A stretch of DNA of 20,066 bases from Spirochaetales bacterium (GTDB lineage Bacteria > Spirochaetota > Spirochaetia > DTKZ01), in contig JAISQU010000008.1 of the NCBI GenBank assembly GCA_031274005.1, positions 1 through 20,066 of the forward strand. The letters run 5' to 3'. Positions 1 to 6,624 of the stretch are shown here, in pieces (the first letter of the stretch is position 1; each line of letters begins with the position of its first letter). The notes under the pieces were generated by a model. The model made no database searches. It worked only from the letters and a program-made list of their open reading frames with translations, and had not been told where the DNA came from. The translations under genes were made by a program, and so were the position numbers.

Positions 1-176
1 ACCTGCCTAAAGGCAGGTTGCCGGAATATAACGGCAGGGTTTTCGTATACGCCGGGCCGTTTTGCCCTATTTTGCAAGCACATGGCTTCGCCGTGCGATT
101 TCCTGGCCCGGTTTGCGGCGTTTTACGCCGCAAATGCGCCCAAATTCCGAATTATAAGGAGATTTTGAACAGGTTC
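1..176 (-). repeat. Repeat element subtype B, left-edge copy (B1), partial or rearranged
   Basis: Positions 106-176 are nearly identical, with about three differences by eye, to the reverse complement of one end of the intact element at 6414-6572. They contain the hairpin TTGCGGCG/CGCCGCAA, the block GCGCCCAAATTCCGAATTAT and the terminus GAACAGGTTC. Left of 106 the sequence diverges: it has arms CCGGGCC (52-58) and GGCCCGG enclosing a smaller hairpin around GGCTTCGCC, and a perfect 8-bp-stem palindrome ACCTGCCT-AA-AGGCAGGT at 1-18. The opposite terminal repeat is not visible; it may lie at or just outside the window edge. The terminus ends one base before the iclR stop codon. Confidence 0.7.
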
Positions 177-965
177 TTAAGCGCAACAGGCTCCTATATA
201 TCCCAATTTTTCCGAAATTTCCCTTGCGGCCGCCAGTATGATCGCCGCATACTGATTCAGGGTATCCTCTTTCATCCGGACGGAGGGTCCCGCCGTGCTT
301 ATGGCGGCGATAGGCAATTGCCCTGATGTGAAAATCGGGGCGGCCACGCAGACCACCCCCTCCTCATGTTCCTGCCGGTCAAAAGCATAGCCCCGCTCTC
401 TGATAAGGGCCAATTCCTTTAATAACGAAGGGCCGTCGGTGATGGTGGTCTCGGTAAATTTTTCAAACACCTGATGGGCTATGTATTTTTCCTGTTCATG
501 CAGGGGCAGCCAGGCCAGTATTGCCTTTCCCAGGCCGGTACAATACATGGGAACACTGCCTCCGACTGTGGAACCCATAGTAACCACCCGTAAAGAGCGG
601 GTGGATTCGATTTTTCGGAGGTACACCAGGGCGCCTTTCTCCAAAATCGCCAAATGGACGGTTTCCCCGGTCTCCTGGGCAATCCGGTCAAGGGGCGCGG
701 CGGCAAATTTCAGGATATCCCCCGAACCGGAACGTATCCCCACCAGGGCATTCAGCTTGAGCGACAGGCCGTATTTATCGCCGTTTGAGTCCCTGTACAC
801 ATACCCAAGCTGGGCAAAGGTATTGAGGAAGCGAAAAACCGTACTCTTGTGTATCTTGCTCCGCTTTGCAATTTCCGTAATGCCGAGGTATTCTTCCTTG
901 CTGAGTATTTCCAGCAGCGTCATCGCCCGCACTACCGCGTTGACCCGATCATTATTTTCATTCAT
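177..965 (-). CDS. IclR-family transcriptional regulator
   Basis: The product is about 262 residues, usual for the IclR family. These are DNA-binding regulators, often acting on carboxylate, aromatic or sugar-acid catabolism and transport genes. Residues about 10-75 form the winged helix-turn-helix (ITEIAKRSKIHKSTVFRFL, then a wing ending DKYGLSLKL). The remainder is the GAF-like effector domain, with GETVHLAILEKG, a central G-rich stretch and a C-terminal VAAPIF segment. An upstream in-frame ATG at 1043 exists, but I chose the ATG at 965: its product starts MNENNDRVNAVVRAM, directly ahead of the HTH, and AAGGAG lies 13 bases upstream, a somewhat long spacing. It follows uspA by about 190 bases on the same strand, so it may have its own promoter. 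Its likely target is the adjacent TRAP operon (inference). The last residues (GACCA) and stop codon lie against a repeat element, so the extreme C terminus may have been altered by insertion. Confidence 0.88.
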   Translation of the reverse strand: MNENNDRVNAVVRAMTLLEILSKEEYLGITEIAKRSKIHKSTVFRFLNTFAQLGYVYRDSNGDKYGLSLKLNALVGIRSGSGDILKFAAAPLDRIAQETGETVHLAILEKGALVYLRKIESTRSLRVVTMGSTVGGSVPMYCTGLGKAILAWLPLHEQEKYIAHQVFEKFTETTITDGPSLLKELALIRERGYAFDRQEHEEGVVCVAAPIFTSGQLPIAAISTAGPSVRMKEDTLNQYAAIILAAAREISEKLGYIGACCA

Positions 966-1043
966 GGATGTATATTTTCTCCTTAGCATACCTAATATCC
1001 CTGACTCGGACCTGTCTATACTAAGCCCGCCGCTATGATCCAC

Positions 1044-1156
1044 TATTCAAGGTAAACATAATTGAAACATATTTATATTTTTAAAACAATAGGAGCAAAT
1101 TTATAGACAGGATAGCTAATTTTCCATTTCGCGGTTTTTATACCTGTATGGTGAGT
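1044..1156. other. iclR-uspA intergenic region, AT-rich
   Basis: The stretch between uspA and the longest possible iclR frame is AT-rich (for example TTTTAAAAATATAAATATG on the minus strand), unlike the GC-rich coding flanks. It could hold an iclR promoter. I see no clean -35/-10 pair and no convincing terminator for uspA. Confidence 0.35.
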
Positions 1157-1633
1157 CTAAACAAGGCGCTGCTCACGTTCCGTCTCCCCCGGAATAATCA
1201 TCACAGGGCAGAGCGCTTTACGGGCGACGCGCTCTGTGATGTTGCCCAGAAAGTGGCTTTGCAGAACGCTGGAACCCTGCCTGCCCAAAACAATAAGGCC
1301 CGCTTCTTCTTCCTTCGCCGTTTCGAGGATGGCGTTCGCTATGTTTCCCACAACCATTTTTATGCTATAGCAAATCCCAGGGGGAATCTGCGCGAGGTAG
1401 GACGCGCGGACTTTCTCGTCAATGTCGGTTTTGGCTTTTTCGTCAATTTTATCCACTTCGTAGATGTAGGTCTTCCAGAACTGGGCGTCCGGTTCGGGTA
1501 CAACGTGAAGGATAACAAGCTCGCAGCCGGGGTTTCCCGCGCATATGTTCAGCGCGTACCGGAAGGCTTTCTGCGAAGCGCCGGAAAAATCCGCGGCGAA
1601 TACGATTTTTTTGAAAATGTTATGGTAGGGCAC
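1157..1633 (-). CDS. Universal stress protein (UspA family), TRAP-associated
   Basis: This is a 158-residue cytoplasmic protein of the UspA alpha/beta fold. It has an N-terminal strand (KIVFAADFS), a central VILHVVPEP strand, and a C-terminal nucleotide-binding loop LGRQGSSVLQSHFLGN followed by ITERVARKALCPVMIIP. The loop fits the ATP-binding pattern G-x2-G-x9-G-(S/T), except that the last position is Asn. The ATG is preceded by a perfect AGGAGG about six bases away, and only 13 bases separate it from the dctM stop, so it is co-transcribed with the TRAP genes. Some TRAP operons carry such a gene; TeaD of the Halomonas ectoine transporter TeaABC is the known case, where it binds ATP and modulates uptake. 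A TeaD-like regulatory role here is inference. Confidence 0.9.
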   Translation of the reverse strand: MPYHNIFKKIVFAADFSGASQKAFRYALNICAGNPGCELVILHVVPEPDAQFWKTYIYEVDKIDEKAKTDIDEKVRASYLAQIPPGICYSIKMVVGNIANAILETAKEEEAGLIVLGRQGSSVLQSHFLGNITERVARKALCPVMIIPGETEREQRLV

Positions 1634-1646
1634 TGAGTTCCTCCTT

Positions 1647-2948
1647 CTACCTGCCCGCGTAGGGCAGGAAAAGACACAACTGCGGGAAAACCATCAGAAC
1701 TCCCGCGGCAATAACCAGCATGAATAAAAACGGCATGGCGCCCCGGAAGATGGCCTGCAGCGGAATATCCCGCTCTATGCCGCTTACCACATACACGTTG
1801 ACGCCCACAGGCGGGGTAATAACGCTCATCTGTGTTACAACCACAATCATAACGCCAAACCAGACCGGATCATAACCAAGTCTGCGCACAACCGGAAAGA
1901 ATATGGGAACAGTCAAAAGAACCAGAGCCAGGGCGTCAATAAAGCAGCCCGCTACAAGAAAAAACAGAATGATCAAAAGCATGATCAGGAATCCCGGTAA
2001 GGGCAGGGCCGAAAACCAGGACGCCACGACAAAGGGTATCTGCGAAACGGCAAGAAAGCGTCCGAAAACCCCCGCGGCTGTAACAATAAACAACACCATA
2101 CAGGATGTGCGTACCGTTTCCTGTACGATTTTTTTCAGAACCGCTTTTGATAAACTCCGCTTAATCAGCGCGATGATAAGACTGCCCGCCGCGCCCGCCG
2201 CCGCGGCCTCTATTGCCGTAAAAAGCCCCAGAAACATTCCTCCCATAACGGCCGCAAACAGGATAAGCGTTTCAATGATTCCGCTCAGGGCGTAAAATCT
2301 TTCCTTCCATGACGCACGGGGACCCGGAGGCCCAAGAACGGGATTCCGGCCGCAGCGAATCGCGATGGAAATACAAAAAAGGATAGTAATGAGAAGGCCC
2401 GGCGCAATTCCCGCGAGAAACAGCTCGCCTATGGACTGCTCGGTTAAAAGCGCGTAGACGATAAACACAACGCTGGGCGGAATCAGCATTCCCAGGCTGC
2501 CGCCCGCAGCGACGGCCCCTCCCGCGAGGGACTCCGAATAATTATAGCGCCGCATTTCCGGCATAGCCACCGCGGCCATGGTCGCGGCCGTGGCGGGGCC
2601 TGAACCGCTTATCGCGCCGAAACCCGCGCAGGCCCCTATTGTCGCCATGGCAAGCCCGCCGGGCAGGTGGCCCATCCAGGCGTAGGCCGCGCGGAAAAGC
2701 CCCGTACTGATGCCGGCGTGGAAGGCGGTCTGCCCCATCAGCACAAAAAGGGGAATAACCGTCAGATTATACGACAGTATGCTGTCAAGAATATCCATTG
2801 TCGCCATACTCAGGGCCGCATAGGGACTTACGATAAGGGCGAAACCCGCAACCCCCGCGGTCAGCATGGCAAAAGCCACAGGCATACTCGTCAGAAGGAG
2901 CAGAAACAGCAAAAAAATACCAACAAAACCGAACAGTACAGGGCTCAT
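1647..2948 (-). CDS. dctM: TRAP transporter large permease subunit (DctM family)
   Basis: This 433-residue, strongly hydrophobic protein has about 12 predicted membrane segments. It is the ion-coupled translocation subunit of a tripartite ATP-independent periplasmic transporter, working in the inner membrane with DctQ and the binding protein. Family-typical stretches include the N-terminal MPVAFAMLTAGVAGF, the G/S/A-rich region FGAISGSGPATAATMAAVAMPEM, SLGMLIPPSVVFIVYA, and C-terminal TPPVGVNVYVV. Its ATG overlaps the dctQ stop by four bases (ATGA), indicating translational coupling, and uspA follows after 13 bases. The usual family length is about 425-440 residues, so it appears complete. 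The substrate cannot be deduced from sequence. Confidence 0.93.
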   Translation of the reverse strand: MSPVLFGFVGIFLLFLLLLTSMPVAFAMLTAGVAGFALIVSPYAALSMATMDILDSILSYNLTVIPLFVLMGQTAFHAGISTGLFRAAYAWMGHLPGGLAMATIGACAGFGAISGSGPATAATMAAVAMPEMRRYNYSESLAGGAVAAGGSLGMLIPPSVVFIVYALLTEQSIGELFLAGIAPGLLITILFCISIAIRCGRNPVLGPPGPRASWKERFYALSGIIETLILFAAVMGGMFLGLFTAIEAAAAGAAGSLIIALIKRSLSKAVLKKIVQETVRTSCMVLFIVTAAGVFGRFLAVSQIPFVVASWFSALPLPGFLIMLLIILFFLVAGCFIDALALVLLTVPIFFPVVRRLGYDPVWFGVMIVVVTQMSVITPPVGVNVYVVSGIERDIPLQAIFRGAMPFLFMLVIAAGVLMVFPQLCLFLPYAGR

Positions 2949-3460
2949 GGTTTTATCATTCCTTTCCCGGGGTGAATCAGGTGGTAAAAAGTTACAATAA
3001 GGAGCAGCGCGAAGATGAGGCTTAGAAGGAAGGGCAGCCAGAAGATGGGGACCCTCAAGGTAAGCATGACCTGCCCCGTGGACAAAAGATATAGTCCGTA
3101 GCCTATATTCCTGTACGCGAGAAAAGCGAAAAGCGTCAAAAGCATCAGCCGAAACAGGGAATCGAGAATCCTGCGCCCGGTTCTGCCCGCCTTCTGGTAG
3201 AAAAACTCAATGGCGATATGGCCCTTGACGGCCGTCACATAGGGCAGGGCGCAGGCAACCGCAACGGCGCCCGCGAGGCAGACAATGTCGTACGCGCCGG
3301 TAATACCCGAGCGGAAAAACCGCAGAAAAATATCCAGTACGGTTACCCCTATCATAACGAATATGGCCGCGCCGGAAACAAAAGCGAAAAACAGAATGAC
3401 CGCGCGGACAAGGTTGAAAAAACCTTCGGACCGGGCCGCGCTGTGCGTATGTGCGTTCAT
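2945..3460 (-). CDS. dctQ: TRAP transporter small permease subunit (DctQ family)
   Basis: This 171-residue protein has four predicted membrane helices: about residues 16-45 (LVRAVILFFAFVSGAAIFVM), 58-78, 102-125 and 138-163. This is the normal architecture of the small TRAP subunit that pairs with DctM. The second helix region ends in the family-like PYVTAVKGHIAIEFFY. AAGGAAGG lies about seven bases before the ATG. Only two bases separate it from the dctP stop, and it overlaps dctM by ATGA, so the three genes form one tight unit. Confidence 0.9.
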   Translation of the reverse strand: MNAHTHSAARSEGFFNLVRAVILFFAFVSGAAIFVMIGVTVLDIFLRFFRSGITGAYDIVCLAGAVAVACALPYVTAVKGHIAIEFFYQKAGRTGRRILDSLFRLMLLTLFAFLAYRNIGYGLYLLSTGQVMLTLRVPIFWLPFLLSLIFALLLIVTFYHLIHPGKGMIKP

Positions 3461-3462
3461 GG

Positions 3463-4509
3463 TTAACCTTCCTTTACCAGAGCGCGAAGATCGGCCAGAA
3501 CAGACTTGCCCGGCAGTCCACGCTCTTCCAGCGACGCCGCCCAGTCTTCCAGCATGGGATCAACGGCCTTCACGAAAATTTCTTCCTCACCGGGGGCAAG
3601 GCGCGTGTTTGGTTTGCCCATTTCTTTCAGCAGGACTTTTGCCTCCTCGTCCGCCGAATCCCATGCCTGGCCCTGCTTTTCTATCCACATTTCGTTTACC
3701 TGGTTAAAAATATCTTTTATGGAGTCCGGCAGGCTGTTCCACCTGTCTTTATTCATGATGGAGTACATGGTCGTCGTATAGCCTGTGGCCGCGGTCGTCA
3801 GAACATAGTTTACAACCTCAGCCTGCCGCCAGCCTTTCAGGGTTTCTATGGGGCACAGCGTCGCCTCCACAACGCCGCGCTGCAGGGCTTCGTAGGTTTC
3901 GCCCTGCCCCATGGACACGGGAACGGCTCCCAGGCTCGACACGATTTTCGCGGAGAGACCCGTACCGCGCACCTTGATGCCTTTCATGTCCGTCAGGGAT
4001 TTTATCTCTTTTCTGGCGGCCAGAACACCGGGCCCGTGGGCGTGAAGGTACATAATCCGCACATCCTTAACCTCGGGCGGATTATATTTATGGAAAATGG
4101 CGTTTGCCGCTTTTGTTGCGATTTTGCCGTCGGGATAGCCCAGGGGCAGATCAAGACCTTCCAGCAGGGGAAAACGGCCCCGCGTGTAGGCAAAGGCGCT
4201 CATCCCCAAATCGGAAACGCCGTTCACAACGCCGTCATACACCCGCGTAGACTTTGTGAGGGTTTCGCCGGGAAACAGCACGATTTTTATTTTTCCCTGA
4301 GTGCGGGCTTCAATCTCCGCTGCCCATTGCGCGGCGGCGCGGGTTTGCGCGTGGCCGGGGGGAAAAAAAATGCTGTAGGAAAGCCGCGCTCCCCCATCCG
4401 CTCCTGCGCAGCCGAAAAGCGCCAGGGCCGAAATACACATAGCCATATACAAAAAAACGCGGCCGCGGCCGCCCACACTCCCGCCATCAGATACAATTTC
4501 CGGGGGCAT
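3463..4509 (-). CDS. dctP: TRAP transporter substrate-binding protein (DctP family), probable lipoprotein
   Basis: This 348-residue extracytoplasmic binding protein is the first gene of the operon. The N terminus has a basic region, a hydrophobic stretch and a relaxed lipobox LFG-Cys34, so it is probably lipid-anchored, as is common in spirochaetes. The DctP fold is recognisable from FPPGHAQTRAAAQWAAEIEA and LTDMKGIKVRGTG. The Arg of KVRGTG matches the family Arg that salt-bridges a substrate carboxylate, which suggests an organic acid. GQGETYEALQRGVVEAT is the usual following segment. AGGAG sits seven bases before the chosen ATG. A 26-bp palindrome (4541-4566) lies just upstream and may be an operator or the ilvC terminator. 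Substrate unknown. Confidence 0.92.
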   Translation of the reverse strand: MPPEIVSDGGSVGGRGRVFLYMAMCISALALFGCAGADGGARLSYSIFFPPGHAQTRAAAQWAAEIEARTQGKIKIVLFPGETLTKSTRVYDGVVNGVSDLGMSAFAYTRGRFPLLEGLDLPLGYPDGKIATKAANAIFHKYNPPEVKDVRIMYLHAHGPGVLAARKEIKSLTDMKGIKVRGTGLSAKIVSSLGAVPVSMGQGETYEALQRGVVEATLCPIETLKGWRQAEVVNYVLTTAATGYTTTMYSIMNKDRWNSLPDSIKDIFNQVNEMWIEKQGQAWDSADEEAKVLLKEMGKPNTRLAPGEEEIFVKAVDPMLEDWAASLEERGLPGKSVLADLRALVKEG

Positions 4510-4540
4510 CCTGAGACTCCTGTAGATTAAAGAATAAAAT

Positions 4541-4566
4541 TGTCCGGAAACTTTAGTTTCCGGACA
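4541..4566. promoter_or_regulatory. Perfect 12-bp-arm palindrome upstream of dctP: operator or terminator
   Basis: Arms TGTCCGGAAACT and AGTTTCCGGACA are separated by TT, and the centre is about 45 bases before the dctP start codon. On the minus strand it is followed by ATTTTATTCTTT, so it could terminate ilvC transcription, though the T-run is interrupted. Alternatively GGAAAC-N4-GTTTCC resembles the inverted-repeat style of IclR-family operators (E. coli IclR sites are GGAAAT/ATTTCC-like, from memory). It would then be the site for the IclR protein encoded downstream of this operon. The two readings are not exclusive. Confidence 0.5.
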
Positions 4567-4591
4567 CGTCCAAAAAAATTATCATATCCTT

Positions 4592-4759
4592 GAGCCGGTT
4601 CCAAAATGAAACCATTTTTTGAAGCCCGTGGGGCGCAAGGGATTGTAGGGGCGCGAAGCGGCCGCGCCAGCGGCGGAACCCCCGAAAAGCCCGGTTTTTT
4701 GCGGTGAAGCCGCAAAAAATGCGCACGAATGATTACGGTTTCCATTTTGGAACCGGCTC
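4592..4759. repeat. MITE-like repeat, subtype A, copy 1 (A1)
   Basis: This 168-bp element has terminal inverted repeats starting GAGCCGGTTCCAAAATG at both ends (about 22-24 bp, few mismatches). The identical tetranucleotide CCTT flanks it at 4588-4591 and 4760-4763, consistent with a 4-bp target duplication. Inside are a hairpin with arms TTTTTTGCGG/CCGCAAAAAA, a second GC-rich foldback near GCGGCCGC, and the core blocks CGAAAAGCCCGGT (4683-4695) and GCGCAAGGGATTG (4633-4645). It lies between ilvC and the palindrome upstream of dctP. It differs from copy 2 (11692-11860) at about nine positions by eye. No transposase gene is present. Confidence 0.88.
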
Positions 4760-4776
4760 CCTTTTTTGAAAAAAAA

Positions 4777-6264
4777 CTATCCCTGGACCGAGATGTCTAC
4801 CGTGGGCCGGTACTTTGACAGGACAGCCAGGGGTTTGTGCACAGCATTCTTTTTGAAGGCCGAGATGATTTTTTTGTCCGCGGGTTTTCCGTCGTCAATA
4901 TCTACAAAGGCCTTTTGGGTCAGGATGTAATCAAAGCGCGGCGCCCATTTGCGCGCGCCCAGCCTCGCGGTGGTGGAACAGTTGTCCACCATATAGGAGA
5001 CTCCGCGGTAGTGCATGTAGGGGTTAAGGGAATCCACAGCCTCGATGACAGACTCGTTGACGATTTCCGAATACGCGTGACCTTTTTCTTTTAAAAGATC
5101 AATTTGGGCCATCATAACGGCTATATAAACGCCGGCTGTAAAAGCGCTGAGGGGAATCTGATCTTCGATACGGGCGGCGCGCACCTCCTTGCCCGTCCGC
5201 CACATAAAAGTATCGTCTATGATTCCCATGGGGAATTCTTTGAAGCGCTTGCCCGCCATGACAACGGATTTGATTTCGTTGCATGAGGAAACCTCGTCGT
5301 AGATTTCGGCAAGAATATCTTTCGCGGGAGTGTACGCCGCCGAGTAGGCCCGCTCGAAAATGGATTTCCCGACGCTGTCCAGGCAGTCGTACACGGCGAG
5401 GATGCCCTTTTTGGAAATGGTTTTTGAAATGGGGCCGGTGATGGATTCAACGGTTTCCCTGTAAGCCTGTTTGGGATCCATGCCGTAGAAGGTGTAACGG
5501 CGGAACAGCGCCTCGACTATGCCATGAACCGCTCCCAGCAGTATGCCGCGCTCGCCGAAGATGTCGGAGCGGTATTCCTGCTCAAGGGTTGTCATAAAGG
5601 TAAAAGGGCCGCCTATGGCTATGGACCACGCGATGGCGTAATCGGTAACTTGAGCCTTGTCGGCGCCGGCGGCAACCTGCTCCACCGCGAAGCTGGTGTT
5701 GATGCCCGCGCCGTTAGTGTCTTTACCCTGTTCGTAGAGCCTGCGCACCGAAGGGCCCATACCTTTTGGGCAAACGCCGATGACGTTAATCGTAGACGGG
5801 AATTTATCGCCCGCGGTTTTCATGTACCCCAGAAGAAAGCCGTGCGACAGGCCGAGAGTCGCGCCCTTTTTCATTTTTTTGAAAATGTCTTTGTAAAGCT
5901 CCGCCTGGGCCGCATCGGCAATAAGAAGAATAACAATATCGGACTTGGCGACAACACCCATCATCTCGCCAAGCGTATCTGCTTTTTCGGAAAAACCCGC
6001 GGCTTCAGCCTTTTTCCAGGAGCCCGAGTCTTTGCGCAGCCCCACGACGACCTTTACGCCGGTTCCCTCAAGGGAGTCCCTCAGGTTCTGAGCCTGCGCC
6101 GGCCCCTGCGACCCCCAGCCTATGACGCCGATTTGCCCCACTCCGGCAAAGGCTTTGGGTAAAAGCGGAAAAAGATTCCGTCCTCCCCGGACTATATATT
6201 CGGTCGTATCCGCCAGTTTGATTTCTTCTTTTTTAAAAACCCTGGTGGTAAAGTTCAGACTCAT
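4777..6264 (-). CDS. ilvC: Ketol-acid reductoisomerase, class II, plant-like
   Basis: IlvC converts 2-acetolactate and 2-aceto-2-hydroxybutyrate to the dihydroxy acids, the second common step of valine, leucine and isoleucine synthesis, using NADPH and Mg2+. At 495 residues it is the long (class II) form with the duplicated C-terminal knotted domain; class I enzymes have about 330 residues. Visible features are the Rossmann loop GWGSQG (49-54), the phosphate-binding LRKDSGSW (76-83), SHGFLLG (140-146), CPKGMGPSVRRLYEQG, and the metal/catalytic residues Asp234 and Glu238 in SDIFGERG, Glu400 and Glu404 in YSEIVNE, and Ser430 in NCSTTA. Many stretches closely resemble remembered plant chloroplast enzymes more than E. 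coli IlvC. AGGAGG lies nine bases before the ATG. No other ilv or leu biosynthesis gene is adjacent. Confidence 0.96.
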   Translation of the reverse strand: MSLNFTTRVFKKEEIKLADTTEYIVRGGRNLFPLLPKAFAGVGQIGVIGWGSQGPAQAQNLRDSLEGTGVKVVVGLRKDSGSWKKAEAAGFSEKADTLGEMMGVVAKSDIVILLIADAAQAELYKDIFKKMKKGATLGLSHGFLLGYMKTAGDKFPSTINVIGVCPKGMGPSVRRLYEQGKDTNGAGINTSFAVEQVAAGADKAQVTDYAIAWSIAIGGPFTFMTTLEQEYRSDIFGERGILLGAVHGIVEALFRRYTFYGMDPKQAYRETVESITGPISKTISKKGILAVYDCLDSVGKSIFERAYSAAYTPAKDILAEIYDEVSSCNEIKSVVMAGKRFKEFPMGIIDDTFMWRTGKEVRAARIEDQIPLSAFTAGVYIAVMMAQIDLLKEKGHAYSEIVNESVIEAVDSLNPYMHYRGVSYMVDNCSTTARLGARKWAPRFDYILTQKAFVDIDDGKPADKKIISAFKKNAVHKPLAVLSKYRPTVDISVQG

Positions 6265-6309
6265 CTACAATTTCCTCCTTGCGTTCGCGCCTGATTTTGG
6301 AATAACATG

Positions 6310-6339
6310 AGTATAGCATGAAACACGCCCGCGGGTAAA
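6310..6339 (-). promoter_or_regulatory. Candidate sigma-70 promoter for ilvC
   Basis: On the minus strand, TTTACC (6334-6339) is followed after 18 bases by TATACT (6310-6315). Predicted transcription would begin near 6303, giving a leader of only about 40 bases, too short for a T-box or attenuator. A 12-bp perfect palindrome TGGGTGCACCCA (6356-6367) sits just upstream of the -35 and could be an activator or repressor site, though this is speculative. Confidence 0.5.
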
Positions 6340-6413
6340 GCTCGCAAAGCTGCTATGGGTGCACCCAGCTACTATGGCAGGGCAGCAGCACTTACTTTTT
6401 TCCGGTTATCTTA

Positions 6414-6572
6414 GAGCCTGTTTAAAATCTCCTTATAATTCGGAATTTGGGCGCATTTGCGGCGTAAAACGCCGCAAACCGGGCTTTTCGCTCCAATCTT
6501 TTGGCTACGCCAAAAGGATTTCCGCTTCAATCCCTTGCGCGCCCAGGGGGGGGCAAGATATTAAACAGGCTC
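6414..6572. repeat. MITE-like repeat, subtype B, intact copy (B2)
   Basis: This 159-bp element lies between mrfB and ilvC. Its terminal inverted repeats are GAGCCTGTTTAAAATCT and AGATATTAAACAGGCTC, 17 bp with one mismatch. It is flanked on both sides by TTA (6411-6413 and 6573-6575). Internally it has hairpin TTGCGGCG-TAAAA-CGCCGCAA, the block ACCGGGCTTTTCG (6478-6490), a second hairpin CTTTTGGC-TAC-GCCAAAAG, and the block CAATCCCTTGCGC (6528-6540). The two 13-bp blocks recur exactly, in the same order, in the reverse complement of element A1, so A and B are subtypes of one family. One end matches positions 106-176. Confidence 0.85.
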
Positions 6573-6624
6573 TTATACATGTGCGCCGAAAACGGCTCTG
6601 CGATTTATCTGTGCAGCCGGAGTT

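Larger units (their letters stand above)
6265..6624. other. ilvC-mrfB intergenic region (360 bp)
   Basis: This gap holds the ilvC ribosome-binding site and candidate promoter (6264-6339), the palindrome TGGGTGCACCCA at 6356-6367 and the B2 repeat at 6414-6572. The remaining 52 bases, between the repeat and the mrfB stop, show no clear terminator. Short open frames here run through the repeat and are not believable genes. Confidence 0.6.

Noticed and set aside
1148..1636. Plus-strand open frame of 162 codons
   Set aside because: It is antisense to the well-supported uspA and has no recognisable domain; such frames arise from GC-biased codon use on the opposite strand.
3451..4530. Plus-strand open frame of 359 codons opposite dctP
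   Set aside because: DctP on the minus strand has a signal peptide, family motifs, an RBS and operon context; the opposite frame has low-complexity basic composition and no motif.
4696..4722. The T6/A6 hairpin of element A as a Rho-independent terminator
   Set aside because: The 3' arm is A-rich on either strand, so the transcript lacks the required U-run after the stem.
4527..4745. Small frames in intergenic regions (also 6359-6628 and 11668-11862) translating to KPGFS...IPCAPR-like peptides
   Set aside because: They run through the repeat elements. The shared peptide reflects the shared DNA core blocks, and there are no RBSs or consistent starts.
6265..6310. T-box or leader-peptide attenuator upstream of ilvC
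   Set aside because: The predicted leader is only about 40 bases and has no T-box sequence or run of Ile/Leu/Val codons.
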